Positions 8,011 through 16,967 of a stretch of 51,261 bases of DNA are shown here, in pieces. How positions within the stretch are numbered: position 1 is the first letter of the stretch; the number at the start of each line of letters is the position of its first letter. Under the pieces are notes generated by a model that saw nothing but the letters and a program-made list of their open reading frames with translations, was not told the origin of the DNA and made no database searches. Source of the stretch: Clostridiales bacterium (lineage in GTDB: Bacteria; Bacillota; Desulfotomaculia; Desulfotomaculales; VENG01); the NCBI GenBank assembly GCA_016278505.1, contig JADQBQ010000034.1, positions 1 to 51,261 on the forward strand. The letters run 5' to 3'. The position numbers and the translations under genes were made by a program.

Positions 8011-8397
8011 TTACGGAACCAACTTTAATAGGGCCTCAAGCACAGCTACCACGATGGGCACCGCCAGTACCAAAACCAAAATTTTGGCTGCAAATTCAAT
8101 CTTTGAAGCAACGGCGCTCTCTCCCGCATCGCGGCAAATTTGGGCCCCAAAATCTGCTATATATGCAATAGCGACAATTTTAAGAATGGTTGCCAGGTAA
8201 ATGTCACTTATCTGTGCGCGGCCTGCAAGTTGTTTTAAGATATCGATAACCGAGCCGATTTTCCCCAAAACAGCCAGAAAGATAACCGCTCCCACCGTAA
8301 TGCTGAGCAGCACTGCCACTTCCGGCTTGCTTTGTTTCAGTACAATGCCCATAACCGCCGCCACTATGGCCAGGCCAACAACCGGCATGATTTCCAT
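8011..8397 (-). CDS. spoIIIAD: Stage III sporulation protein AD
   Basis: A 128-residue membrane protein of the SpoIIIAC/AD family, with about four hydrophobic helices and the family GAQICRDAGESAVASKIEFAAK segment before the last helix. It is a small membrane subunit of the A-Q channel. It follows spoIIIAC by 13 bases. Confidence 0.94.
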   Translation of the reverse strand: MEIMPVVGLAIVAAVMGIVLKQSKPEVAVLLSITVGAVIFLAVLGKIGSVIDILKQLAGRAQISDIYLATILKIVAIAYIADFGAQICRDAGESAVASKIEFAAKILVLVLAVPIVVAVLEALLKLVP

Positions 8398-8410
8398 AGT
8401 GCCACCTCAT

Positions 8411-8608
8411 TTAAAATAATTTAAAGACCGATTTCACCTGTGTAAACAAGTCACCTAACAATTCAGTTACCATAAGCAGGGCTACGGCAATACCTAAAGT
8501 AGTAACCCAAAACCCCAAGTCCTCCTTGCCTGTCGACTTTAGTATCGTCTGGGCAACCGCTAAAAGAATTCCTATACCTATAATTTTAAAAATGAGATCT
8601 ACATCCAT
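8411..8608 (-). CDS. spoIIIAC: Stage III sporulation protein AC
   Basis: A 65-residue protein with two transmembrane helices, related to the N-terminal half of SpoIIIAD (MDVDLIFKIIGIGILLAVAQTILKSTGKED). It is the normal length for the family. A 73-base spacer without an evident gene separates it from spoIIIAB; this spacer holds a small AGCCG/CGGCT hairpin. Confidence 0.93.
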   Translation of the reverse strand: MDVDLIFKIIGIGILLAVAQTILKSTGKEDLGFWVTTLGIAVALLMVTELLGDLFTQVKSVFKLF

Positions 8609-8681
8609 ATCTTAGTCCTCCTTTGGCTTTCAAGTAGCCGCTTGACCGGCTGGAACGGCAACGTGTTCTACCTCCGGCCAG

Positions 8682-9200
8682 CTAATAAAAAACAGTCACT
8701 AAAAGCAGACCTGTGAGGAAGCCAAGGTAATTCCACAATTTAACATGAGTTTTTGCTCTTTCTGCCGCATTCATCGCCTCTATTTTCAACTGCTCCATGG
8801 CCAGGTGTAAGTGTTTTGCCTGGTCCCGGCTGTCTGACATGCCTAGGCAGTTTCCCAGTTGACGCAAGACGCGCAGGTCACTGTCCTCCAGAAGTGTTCG
8901 GGACGAAAAAGCGTTTAATGCCTGGTCCCAAGCTTCTTTTACAGTACATACGGTCATGGACTCCAATTCCTGCCCGGCTTGGTAGAAAAGAGGAGCAGTG
9001 TTTTTATCAACACGGGATGCCACCACCTCCATGGCTTCAGGCAGCGGGGTGGCGCCGTAGATTATTTCCGTTTCTAAAATTTGCAGGGCTGCTTGCATAT
9101 TTCTGAGTTCTCGGGGGCGCAAAGCATATTTGCGGGCCTTGGCCATTCCCAGATATCCCGTGCAGGCTATTACCAATACCGCACCCGCAATCCTGATCAC
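8682..9200 (-). CDS. spoIIIAB: Stage III sporulation protein AB
   Basis: A 172-residue SpoIIIAB with hydrophobic segments at both ends and a helical middle, resembling GspF-like components of secretion machines. The start is set at GTG 9200, since AGGAGG lies seven bases upstream and this gives a 4-base GTGA overlap with the spoIIIAA stop. An upstream ATG would put the ribosome binding site inside the gene. Confidence 0.93.
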   Translation of the reverse strand: MIRIAGAVLVIACTGYLGMAKARKYALRPRELRNMQAALQILETEIIYGATPLPEAMEVVASRVDKNTAPLFYQAGQELESMTVCTVKEAWDQALNAFSSRTLLEDSDLRVLRQLGNCLGMSDSRDQAKHLHLAMEQLKIEAMNAAERAKTHVKLWNYLGFLTGLLLVTVFY

Positions 9201-10198
9201 CTTCTCACCTCCTGGGTTCCCCAACTGCTTCCATATATAATATCTTCCACAGTTCCCACCCCCTTAGAACGGCTAAGGATAACGAATCTCTCAATCACAT
9301 TTAGACTAAGCAAATATTTTAAGGCCGGCCTTCTCATTATTTCTTCCAGGGAGGTGCCGTGGACAGTGGAGATAACAGTTACTCCCGCGTTAATAACCTC
9401 TTCCAGGGCTTTTATATCCTCCTGTTTACCTATTTCATCGGTAGCCACTATTTGCGGGCTCATGGCGCGAAGCAGCATCATCATCCCCTCGGCCTTAGGG
9501 CAACCGTCTAGAACGTCGGTGCGTATTCCTATGTCTCTCTGGGGAACCCCCCGGTAACATCCGGCCAGTTCTGAACGTTCATCAACTAACCCTACGGTAA
9601 CACCGTCAAAATTAAGCTCCGGCACTCCGTTACTCACGAGGCGTACCAAATCCCGCAGAAGAGTGGTTTTACCGCATCCGGGCGGAGAAAGAATAAGGGT
9701 GTGTTTTACCCTGCCCCACCGGTCCAGCAGGCTCGGTAGAATGGGGGCTGCGGTTCCTTTAATCTCCCTGGATATTCTAATATTGAAGCCCGAAATATAT
9801 TTAAGGGTTTTTACTTTACCCAATTCGATAACAGCCTTGCCCGTTAATCCTACTCTGTGTCCCCCGGGTAACGTCACAAACCCATTTTTGAGTTCTTCTT
9901 CTATGGCATACAAGGAGGAATTACTCACCATTCGGATCACCCTTTGCATGTCGTCCCCTGTTATTACATATGCGTCACCAGGATTTGAGGTTAGTTGGCC
10001 ACTGGAGTCTAAGCAAACATCTCCTGCCGTATGGGTAACAATTAAGGGACGGTTTTGACGCAGGCGTATTTCCTCCAACCTGTCCATAAACTGCACGGGC
10101 AATCGTAACAACAGATCCCGGATATTTTCCGGCAGTATGGAGAGTATTTGGCGGTATGGCTTGTGCGTACTGCCTTCTTTGGTGCTCAATAAATTCAT
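9197..10198 (-). CDS. spoIIIAA: Stage III sporulation protein AA (ATPase)
   Basis: A 333-residue AAA-type ATPase related to secretion ATPases, presumed motor of the SpoIIIA-SpoIIQ channel. Walker A SPPGCGKTT is at about 171-179 and Walker B IVATDEIG at about 250-257. AGGAGG lies nine bases before the ATG. First gene of the eight-gene spoIIIA operon. A sigma-E-like promoter upstream fits its known mother-cell expression. Confidence 0.96.
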   Translation of the reverse strand: MNLLSTKEGSTHKPYRQILSILPENIRDLLLRLPVQFMDRLEEIRLRQNRPLIVTHTAGDVCLDSSGQLTSNPGDAYVITGDDMQRVIRMVSNSSLYAIEEELKNGFVTLPGGHRVGLTGKAVIELGKVKTLKYISGFNIRISREIKGTAAPILPSLLDRWGRVKHTLILSPPGCGKTTLLRDLVRLVSNGVPELNFDGVTVGLVDERSELAGCYRGVPQRDIGIRTDVLDGCPKAEGMMMLLRAMSPQIVATDEIGKQEDIKALEEVINAGVTVISTVHGTSLEEIMRRPALKYLLSLNVIERFVILSRSKGVGTVEDIIYGSSWGTQEVRR

Positions 10199-10222
10199 GA
10201 GTTTGTCCCTCCTCAGTGTTAA

Positions 10223-10250
10223 TAACTATGGTTGTAATTGGTAAATTATG
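10223..10250 (-). promoter_or_regulatory. Possible sigma-E promoter of the spoIIIA operon
   Basis: On the minus strand a CATAATT element and a CATAGTTA element are separated by 13 bases. They lie about 25 bases before the spoIIIAA start. They resemble the sigma-E -35 (ATATT) and -10 (CATACAAT) boxes only partly, but spoIIIA is a known sigma-E operon. Confidence 0.45.
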
Positions 10251-10271
10251 ATTGCAAAAGAGACATTTGGA

Positions 10272-10320
10272 CAAAAAAAAGCTTGCCGCGGCAGTTAATA
10301 TTTCTGCCAGCGGCAAGCTT
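10272..10320 (-). terminator. Strong intrinsic terminator after the CoA-disulfide reductase gene
   Basis: A 10-bp AAGCTTGCCG/CGGCAAGCTT stem extends inwards through GGCAG/CTGCC. It is followed on the minus strand by eight Ts. It isolates spoIIIA from the upstream gene. Confidence 0.88.
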
Positions 10321-10411
10321 TAATTGGTTAGAATAGGTTTTTCGCGCGCGCCATGCCTTGTGCCCGGAGCGACTGCCCGGAATGGGTACAAGAGCGATTT
10401 AGCCGCTTTTA

Positions 10412-12100
10412 TTACAGTTCGTACGGCCATCCCTGCAGACCCGCTTCCAGGTACTTAACATCCTCAAAACCTGCCCCTTTTAGGGTGCGAAATGCTTCGT
10501 AGCTCCGCGTGCCAAGAGCGCAGATAACAACAAGTTCCTTATCTCTGGGTATTTCGTTAATTCGTTCCCTGAGATCTCCCAGAACAACTAACCTTACCCG
10601 GTTGTCTTTAAGCTGTCTGGTGTTAAATTGCTCATCGGTGCGAACGTCAAGGATCACAAAGTCTTCGTCTGTTTCCATTTTCTTTTTTAGTTCAGCTGCC
10701 CCAATGCATTGGGCAATGCCACTCATTTTGTTGCGGGCAATATTTGCCGTATGCTGTGCAACATCAATGGGTGTTGAAAATGGAGGGGCATAACTTAGAT
10801 CCAGGTCTGAAATCTCATCCACAGTGGCGCCATAGGTAATGGCTGTAGCTAAAACGTCTATCCTTTTAATTACATCTCCTAAGCCTTGCCCCTGCGCGCC
10901 GAGAAGACGCCCTGTTTTATCATCTATAATGTACTTCATCATCATCATACCGTGGTCAGGGTGATAGTGGGTACGATCAAAGGTATTGTTAAGGGCTGTA
11001 AGTACAGAATAACCCAGGTCCTTAGCTTGTTTTTCTCCCAACCCGGTACGTCCCACATTATATTCCATTACGTGTAATACTCCGGTACCCAGGATGCCTT
11101 TAAATTTAGTGTTTCCGCCGGTAACGTTATCTCCTACCACCCTACCCTGGCGATTGGCAGTTGATGCCAGCGGTACGTATACTTTTTTACCGGAGACCAG
11201 GTGAGTGTTTTCAACGCAATCCCCCAGAGCATAAATGTCCGGGTCACTTGTCTGTAAGTATTCATTTATGGCAATGGCTCCGGTTTCCCCTATTTCCAAG
11301 CCGGCCTGTTTGGCCAACTCCGTGTTGGGTCTGACACCCACCGCAACCACAACCAGCTGTCCTTCCAATTCTTCACTATCGGTTACCACTCCGGTGACAA
11401 AACCATCTTCATCACCCTTGATACGACTTGCTTTTTGGCCAAAACGGAATTCCACCCCGGCCTCTTCCAACTTAGCGCTCAGCCATTCGGCCAGATCATG
11501 GTCTAAAAGGCCAGGCAGCACTTGATCCTGTAATTCCAACACGGTTGTAAACAAGTGCAGCTTGGCCACGGCGTCAGCCACTTCTAAACCTATTAGCCCT
11601 GAGCCGACCACAATAACTTCATCAACTTCCCTTTCGGCAATATGTTTTTTAATGGCCTCGGCATCATCCGGGTGGTTTAGACGATGTACTCCTTTAAGAT
11701 CTATACCTTCAATAGGAGGGATTACAGGGGAAGCACCTGTTGCCAATACTAATTTATCATACGGTAAATTATATTGCTCCCCTGTTTCCAAGTTCTCCAC
11801 CAATACTTCTTTTTTCGTCCTGTCAATGGATTTAGCCTCTGTACGGGTCAAAAGTTTGCAGCCTTTTTCCCGCCAGAAATAACCTGCATCTCTTATCACA
11901 CCATAGGTGGTTTCAAACAAGTGCTCAAATTTCGAAACTTCGCCCGCTACGTAAAAGGGCATGCCGCACCCGGCATAAGATACAAGGCTTCCCCTTTCCA
12001 CTATGGTAATTTCTGCGTCCGGTGCCATTCTACGGGCTCTAGCAGCAGCTTTAGGACCCGCTGCTACTCCCCCGATAATTAAAATTTTCTGTGCACTCAT
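10412..12100 (-). CDS. CoA-disulfide/persulfide reductase with C-terminal rhodanese domain
   Basis: A 562-residue fusion. The N-terminal FAD/NAD(P)H pyridine nucleotide-disulfide oxidoreductase part has GGVAAGPKAAARARR at the start, the single redox cysteine in YAGCGMPF (about 43) and GSGLIGLEVADAV for NAD(P)H. From about 470 a rhodanese domain follows, with DVRTDEQF and the active-site cysteine in VVICALGTRS. Such fusions reduce CoA disulfide or CoA/poly-persulfides. The ATG at 12100 is preferred: a GGCGGGGAG lies just before it. It may handle sulfane sulfur or redox stress; the location between spoIIIA and efp gives no functional clue. Confidence 0.88.
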   Translation of the reverse strand: MSAQKILIIGGVAAGPKAAARARRMAPDAEITIVERGSLVSYAGCGMPFYVAGEVSKFEHLFETTYGVIRDAGYFWREKGCKLLTRTEAKSIDRTKKEVLVENLETGEQYNLPYDKLVLATGASPVIPPIEGIDLKGVHRLNHPDDAEAIKKHIAEREVDEVIVVGSGLIGLEVADAVAKLHLFTTVLELQDQVLPGLLDHDLAEWLSAKLEEAGVEFRFGQKASRIKGDEDGFVTGVVTDSEELEGQLVVVAVGVRPNTELAKQAGLEIGETGAIAINEYLQTSDPDIYALGDCVENTHLVSGKKVYVPLASTANRQGRVVGDNVTGGNTKFKGILGTGVLHVMEYNVGRTGLGEKQAKDLGYSVLTALNNTFDRTHYHPDHGMMMMKYIIDDKTGRLLGAQGQGLGDVIKRIDVLATAITYGATVDEISDLDLSYAPPFSTPIDVAQHTANIARNKMSGIAQCIGAAELKKKMETDEDFVILDVRTDEQFNTRQLKDNRVRLVVLGDLRERINEIPRDKELVVICALGTRSYEAFRTLKGAGFEDVKYLEAGLQGWPYEL

Positions 12101-12236
12101 ATTCTCCCCGCCTTTCTTAAAATACTGCCGCTGATAATATTTAGGGCAAATTAATAACATCATTGGGATAACCTGGTCTTATTGTATATTGCAATATTAC
12201 GACAAGTCAAGTTCACGTAAGGAAGACTTGGTTCAG

Positions 12237-12272
12237 GTGGGGTCTTACAGGCTGTGCGAATATAAATAAAGG
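12237..12272. repeat. Dispersed repeat, copy B (intergenic)
   Basis: This shares GTCTTACAGGCTGTG and neighbouring bases with 3572-3605. It lies between the reductase gene and the terminator of the next gene, and here is non-coding. A CAAGTC/GACTTG inverted repeat lies just beside it (about 12203-12230). Confidence 0.5.
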
Positions 12273-12297
12273 ACGACCGCCTAGTAGGAAGTCGTCC
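12261..12297 (-). terminator. Intrinsic terminator after the zinc-ribbon protein gene
   Basis: A GGACGAC/GTCGTCC stem with a 13-base loop is followed on the minus strand by TTTATTTATA. Confidence 0.65.
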
Positions 12298-12319
12298 GTA
12301 AACAGCAAGCTAATCTTTT

Positions 12320-12760
12320 CTAAAAATCATCATCCGCCCCCGCGGTAAGCTCTAAGCCTTCGGGCTCATCACCTGATTCATAATCCTGGTTTACAAACGC
12401 TATACCGTCACAATTAGGGCAGGTGACTTCGATAATATCATCATCTTCCAATATTCCTGCTTCGAAACACACTGTTTCGCCGCAAGTGGGACAGTCCACC
12501 TCCAGGTAATCCTCGGGGTCCATTTCCTCGTATGTTTCCTCGTATAAGTTTTCTTCCAACTGGTAAAGGTCTTCGTCAATACTTTCCAGGTAATCCTCAA
12601 TCTCTTCATGGGCTTCCTCCAATTCAGTAAACGAATTGGCAAAATCACCCAGGATGTCGATTATACCGGCTAGAAGTTTTCCTTCGCTGCTGTTCTCGTC
12701 AATGTTCATCCCCGAAGATAGTCCTTGTAGATAGGCTACCCGGGCCCTAAGGTCATGCAT
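12320..12760 (-). CDS. Acidic coiled-coil/zinc-ribbon protein (CD1247 N-terminal domain type)
   Basis: A 146-residue protein. The N-terminal helix region (RARVAYLQGLSSGM) matches the clostridial CD1247-type domain. A long acidic helical stretch follows, then a zinc ribbon with CPTCGE (about 90) and CPNCDG (about 114), and an acidic tail. Function is unknown. It sits just downstream of efp in the same direction, which hints at a housekeeping or translation-linked role, but this is only context. Confidence 0.75.
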   Translation of the reverse strand: MHDLRARVAYLQGLSSGMNIDENSSEGKLLAGIIDILGDFANSFTELEEAHEEIEDYLESIDEDLYQLEENLYEETYEEMDPEDYLEVDCPTCGETVCFEAGILEDDDIIEVTCPNCDGIAFVNQDYESGDEPEGLELTAGADDDF

Positions 12761-12863
12761 CGGCTGTACCCCCCTTTGGTAAATTTATACCGTATTTATG
12801 CATTGACGTCCTTAGTATCTCTCTTTCAGGAAGGTTTTAAACATTTATTCACTACCTAAAGCG

Positions 12864-13421
12864 CTATACTCTTTTAATGTAATGTCCGGTGCGTGTGTCT
12901 ATCTGCAAAACATCGCCTTCGTTCATAAAGAAAGGCACCTGAACAACGTACCCTGTTTCCAGTGTGGCCGGTTTGGTACCTCCGGAGGCAGTATCTCCTT
13001 TGATTCCCGGTGCAGTTTCTACGACCGTTAGCTCTACAAAGTTCGGCAGATCTATGCCAATGGATTTCTCTTGGAACATAAGGATTTGAATAGTCATGTT
13101 CTCTTTTAGGTATTTCAGAGCATCGTTCAGCTCTTCCTTTTCCATGGAGAACTGATCATATGTTTCCATATCCATAAAATGATAGCTTTGCCCGTCATTA
13201 TACAGGTATTGTACATCCCGTCTATCAATGTGCGCCTTAGGAATTTTTTCACTGGGGTTAAAAGTTTTGTCCACCGTAGATCCGGTACGCACGTTACGCA
13301 ACTTAGAACGAACAAAGGCAGCGCCTTTGCCGGGCTTTACATGCTGAAAATCAACAATCTGGAAGACATCACCGTCAACTTCTATTGTTAAGCCGGTACG
13401 AAAATCACTTGTTGATATCAA
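12864..13421 (-). CDS. efp: Translation elongation factor P
   Basis: EF-P rescues ribosomes stalled at polyproline. The 185 residues cover the three beta-barrel domains, with the tip lysine in KPGKGAA (about Lys32) and the signature near [23 protein letters not shown]. The start codon is TTG with AGGAGG eight bases upstream. No EF-P-lysine modification gene is recognisable next to it; the lysine 2,3-aminomutase of this window lies 20 kb away and looks like a stand-alone catabolic/osmolyte type. Confidence 0.97.
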   Translation of the reverse strand: MISTSDFRTGLTIEVDGDVFQIVDFQHVKPGKGAAFVRSKLRNVRTGSTVDKTFNPSEKIPKAHIDRRDVQYLYNDGQSYHFMDMETYDQFSMEKEELNDALKYLKENMTIQILMFQEKSIGIDLPNFVELTVVETAPGIKGDTASGGTKPATLETGYVVQVPFFMNEGDVLQIDTRTGHYIKRV

Positions 13422-13449
13422 AGTTATTGCCTCCTTGCTTTTTCGCTTA

Positions 13450-14520
13450 CTAAGTACAAATTAAACTATCTTTAGGAAAACCACACAGGGCCCGACAGCC
13501 TCTTTCTTCAACAACCACCGTATCCTCTATCCTGACCCCTCCCCACCCGGGAAGATAGATCCCGGGTTCTACGGTAACCACCATACCCTTTTCCAATACA
13601 GTATCACTTTTTTTAGAAAGCCTGGGGCCTTCATGTACTTCAAGCCCTACACCATGACCGGTACCGTGACCGAAACTTGAGCCATAACCATAGCTTTCGA
13701 TAACCGATCTAGCGGCATGGTCAACACCTTTTGCCTCAACGCCGGGTCTAATTGCAGCCATACCGGCCAACTGAGCTTCAAGTACAATATTATAAATTAG
13801 CTTCTGTTTTTCACTGCATTGTCCCACTGCAAAGGTGCGTGTCATATCCGATGCGTAACCGTCATAAATAACTCCCAAATCGATGGTAACCAATTCACCG
13901 TGCTGCAGAGCGCGGGGTGAAGCTGTGCCGTGGGGAAGCGCTGACCGTGGGCCGGAAGCTACGATGAAATCAAAGGCATTTCCTGTAGCTCCCTGTTTAC
14001 GGGCAAAGAATTCAAGATTAAGGGCAATCTCCCGCTCAGTAATGCCGGGTTTTAATTGACTTATTATATTATTTAAGGCACTATCTAAAATGTCCATTGA
14101 CTGTTTAATGGCACTAATTTCATCACTATCTTTGACTTTGCGTAAACTTTGCACTGCTCCCTTAACAGGAATCAACTTCACAGGTGCCAATTTGTCCCGT
14201 AATGTGGTGAATTGGTTATATGTAAGGTAATCAGATTCACTGCCCAGCTTTCGGATTCCCCTGTCGTCCAATAGCTGGGATAGTGATAGCTGCGCTTCCC
14301 CGCTGACATCTATAATATGAAACTGGGGACATTGATCTTTGGCCTGTTCAATATAGCGAAAATCGGTCAACAAGAACGCTTCGTAAGGATCGATGAGCAG
14401 TGTGGCAGAAGTACCTGTGAATCCACTAAGGTACTTACAATTCACCGTACTGCTTACCAAAAGTGCATCGATCCGGTACTCGGAAAAGAGTTTTCTTATT
14501 TTCTCAAGCCGGTTATTCAT
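13450..14520 (-). CDS. pepQ: M24 family Xaa-Pro peptidase
   Basis: A 356-residue cytoplasmic metallopeptidase with pita-bread fold. The creatinase-like N-terminal domain spans about 1-130. The catalytic domain has metal ligands in [16 protein letters not shown], the [14 protein letters not shown] histidine region, VTVEPGIY and RIEDTVVV. It cleaves before or after proline in small peptides. Gene order aroQ-pepQ-efp is standard in Firmicutes; aroQ overlaps it by 8 bases. Confidence 0.93.
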   Translation of the reverse strand: MNNRLEKIRKLFSEYRIDALLVSSTVNCKYLSGFTGTSATLLIDPYEAFLLTDFRYIEQAKDQCPQFHIIDVSGEAQLSLSQLLDDRGIRKLGSESDYLTYNQFTTLRDKLAPVKLIPVKGAVQSLRKVKDSDEISAIKQSMDILDSALNNIISQLKPGITEREIALNLEFFARKQGATGNAFDFIVASGPRSALPHGTASPRALQHGELVTIDLGVIYDGYASDMTRTFAVGQCSEKQKLIYNIVLEAQLAGMAAIRPGVEAKGVDHAARSVIESYGYGSSFGHGTGHGVGLEVHEGPRLSKKSDTVLEKGMVVTVEPGIYLPGWGGVRIEDTVVVEERGCRALCGFPKDSLICT

Positions 14521-14965
14521 TCCCTTCCTCCTCAGATGCCGCCAAGGATACGGCAGCCCTAAGCGCCAACAGATAACCGGTAGAGCCGAGCCCGCTGATC
14601 TGCCCTGCCGCCACCGGAGTGATAACAGAATGACGCCGGAATTTTTCCCGCGCGTGAATATTGGAAAGGTGAACCTCTATTACCGGCACGGATACGGCAG
14701 CTATGGCATCACGAAGGGCATAGCTGTAATGAGTGAAAGCACCCGGATTAAAAATAACAGCTGCCTCTTTACTCATGGTTTGATGCAGGCGGTCAATAAG
14801 GTCCCCTTCATGGTTTGACTGGTAATGTGTCAATCCCACTTCCAGCTCTCGGGCTAATATATCCATTTCGCTGCAGATGTCGCTCAAGGTGATGGTGCCG
14901 TATGTCTCAGGCTCTCGCATCCCCAGAAGGTTTAAGTTCGGACCGTTTAAAACCAGAATCTGCAT
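14513..14965 (-). CDS. aroQ: Type II 3-dehydroquinate dehydratase
   Basis: Catalyses the third step of the shikimate pathway. The 150-residue dodecameric-type enzyme has NGPNLNLLGMREPETYG with the catalytic tyrosine, NHEGDLIDRLH, FNPGAFTHYS and the EVHLSNIHAREKFR substrate-binding block. The other shikimate genes (aroE, aroC, aroK, aroB) lie 11-15 kb upstream in the same direction. Confidence 0.96.
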   Translation of the reverse strand: MQILVLNGPNLNLLGMREPETYGTITLSDICSEMDILARELEVGLTHYQSNHEGDLIDRLHQTMSKEAAVIFNPGAFTHYSYALRDAIAAVSVPVIEVHLSNIHAREKFRRHSVITPVAAGQISGLGSTGYLLALRAAVSLAASEEEGNE

Positions 14966-15049
14966 TTTTTACCACCGTCCAATTTTACTGCACATATTTT
15001 ACCACACTTCATTTGCCTCGCAAAGGGGTGCTGCATAACAAACAGCAGG

Positions 15050-16396
15050 TTAATGCCCGCTTACGCTCATGGATGCAATCCTTAATGTGGGTGCACCTTG
15101 TCCCCCCAAAAAGCTCAAATCGTTTCCTACCCGGTCAATATTGTTTAATAGGTCCACCATGTTCCCGGCCAGGGCAACGCCTTTAACCGGTCTGGCTATC
15201 TCGCCGTTTTTGATCCACAGTCCGGCTGCACCCACGGAAAAATCACCTGAAATGGGGTTTGCGGTGTGCAGGCCCATTACCTCGGTTACATAGAATCCCT
15301 CAGTCAGGTCTTTTATTAAATCCTCAGGCGACGCAGTTCCAGCCTCTATAAAGAAATTTGTGGTTCCCACCTCTGGAGTACTCTTAAAGGAATTTCTGGT
15401 ACCATTACCGGTGGACGATACACCGTCTTTGGCTGCAGTATAGGTATTATGCAAAAAGCCCTCTAAAACACCTGACTGAACCAATGTTGTACGCGAAGTA
15501 GGGTAACCCTCCCCGTCAAAGGGTGAAGATGCCAGTCCTTCGGCAAGGGTACCGTCATCGATTATATTTATTTTATCCGAAGCTATTTTCTGACCCAATT
15601 TGCGGGCAAAAAGAGATCTGCCCTTTTGCACAGCCTCACCGGTTAATGCGGGCCCTAAAAGGCCCAAAAATCCTACACCCACATAGGGATCCAAAATAAC
15701 CGGCACTTGAGCCGAATTTACAGGTTTTGCTCCAAGCATACGCACAGCACGCTGCGCGGCCGTTTTACCCACCTTAACGGGATCCAATTTTTCATAACTC
15801 AGGCTAAAATCCAAGTCCAACCCGGTTTGGTAGTCATCCCCCTCGCCGGCAACCAGAGATATATAAACACCGCAATACGTTCCCCGGTAAGAAAGTGAAA
15901 CACCCAGGCTGTTGGACACAGCAACTTCAACATCTCCATCCTGGTAGGAAGAACTCTCTACTACTTTAATTTGGGGGCTATATGAGCAAGCTTGTTCTTC
16001 CATGGTTTTAGCCATGGCAATTTTATCTTCCACCGATGTTAAAGCAATCTGGCGGTCATAAAGGTCAAGGCGGGGATAATCGGGAAATGCCCGGGGAAGA
16101 TTCCTGTTCTGATCGGGAGCAGTGCTGGCCGCATTGGCAAAGGCTTGCCTGGCAGTCTGCTCTATCGAACCCGGCTGCAAATCGGAGGTGAACGCAAACC
16201 CAACCCTGCCATCCACCAGGACACGTAGGCCCAGACCGCTTTCCTCCGCCAGTTTCATGGTTTCCACCTGCCCCTGGCGTACGTCAATGGACAATTCTTT
16301 ATTGTTGTTAACATATGCCTCCGCCAAATGAGCCCCATACTTCTTGGCCGTTTCCACCGCACGTTCGGCATTATTAAGTAAGTCTTGGCGTTTCAA
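15050..16396 (-). CDS. tldE: TldE/PmbA family metalloprotease subunit
   Basis: A 448-residue TldD/PmbA family protein lacking the HExxxH motif, hence the TldE (PmbA) partner. The N-terminal half begins AERAVETAKKYGAHLAEAYVNN. The C-terminal half has FDGEGYPTSRTTLVQSGVLEGFLHNTYTA and SGDFSVGAAGLWIKNGE. TldD and TldE form a heterodimeric protease that degrades unfolded peptides and matures some RiPPs. The TTG start has GGAG eight bases upstream. The tldD gene lies upstream, separated by a plus-strand DUF3243 gene. Confidence 0.92.
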   Translation of the reverse strand: MKRQDLLNNAERAVETAKKYGAHLAEAYVNNNKELSIDVRQGQVETMKLAEESGLGLRVLVDGRVGFAFTSDLQPGSIEQTARQAFANAASTAPDQNRNLPRAFPDYPRLDLYDRQIALTSVEDKIAMAKTMEEQACSYSPQIKVVESSSYQDGDVEVAVSNSLGVSLSYRGTYCGVYISLVAGEGDDYQTGLDLDFSLSYEKLDPVKVGKTAAQRAVRMLGAKPVNSAQVPVILDPYVGVGFLGLLGPALTGEAVQKGRSLFARKLGQKIASDKINIIDDGTLAEGLASSPFDGEGYPTSRTTLVQSGVLEGFLHNTYTAAKDGVSSTGNGTRNSFKSTPEVGTTNFFIEAGTASPEDLIKDLTEGFYVTEVMGLHTANPISGDFSVGAAGLWIKNGEIARPVKGVALAGNMVDLLNNIDRVGNDLSFLGGQGAPTLRIASMSVSGH

Positions 16397-16629
16397 AGAT
16401 TCCGCTCCTTTCGGGAGATAGTCGCTAAAGGCTTATTTATATGTCACATTAGTATAATTCGCTTAGGACGAAAGTATTCCTGTTTATACCAGGGCAAAAC
16501 CCAAAACAAAATCTAATTATACAATTTGTGGAAGATTGATTGTATAAAATGCAGATTTAGAGAGAAACTATAAATATCAAAAAAAATAAAGCCGTATAAT
16601 TTACTGCTATAACGAAAGGGTGGTAGAAC

Positions 16630-16896
16630 GTGTTAAACTTTGACTTTAATAAGGTAAGCAGCGATTGGGACAACTGGAAACAGTATTTGAGGCAGGCCAT
16701 GGAATTTGCCGGTGAGCTAGGAATTGCCAGGGATAAAATACATTCCCTGGCCGAACAGGCAGGAGAGCTACTGGCGGAAAATGTACCGCCGGCAAACCCA
16801 GAGCAGAAAGCTTTGAAGGAATTATGGTCCGTTGCGGATAGCCAGGAAAAGAAAGTGATTGCTAATTTAATGACCAAGCTGGTATCACAGCAATAA
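16630..16896 (+). CDS. DUF3243 family protein
   Basis: An 88-residue protein with the DUF3243 pattern: WDNWKQYLRQAMEFAGELG, then VPPANPEQKALKELWSVAD and EEKKVIANLMTKLV-like helices. It is small and predicted all-helical. Function unknown; the family is restricted to spore-forming Firmicutes as far as I recall. The GTG start has an AAAGGGTGG site. It is transcribed against its neighbours, between tldE and tldD. Confidence 0.85.
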   Translation: MLNFDFNKVSSDWDNWKQYLRQAMEFAGELGIARDKIHSLAEQAGELLAENVPPANPEQKALKELWSVADSQEKKVIANLMTKLVSQQ

Positions 16897-16927
16897 AGAA
16901 AGAGGCCGAAACTTCGGCCTCTTTCTT
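16896..16927. terminator. Bidirectional terminator between DUF3243 gene and tldD
   Basis: An AAGAAAGAGGCCGAA inverted repeat of 15 bp begins at the DUF3243 stop codon. T-rich flanks exist on both strands, so it can end both converging transcripts. Confidence 0.88.
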
Positions 16928-16967
16928 GTTGTTGACAAAGCACGTTACCTGACCTGCTTTTTGTGCC

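Noticed and set aside
16595..16600. TATAAT before the DUF3243 gene
   Set aside because: No matching -35 at normal spacing; the stretch is generally AT-rich, so not reported as promoter.
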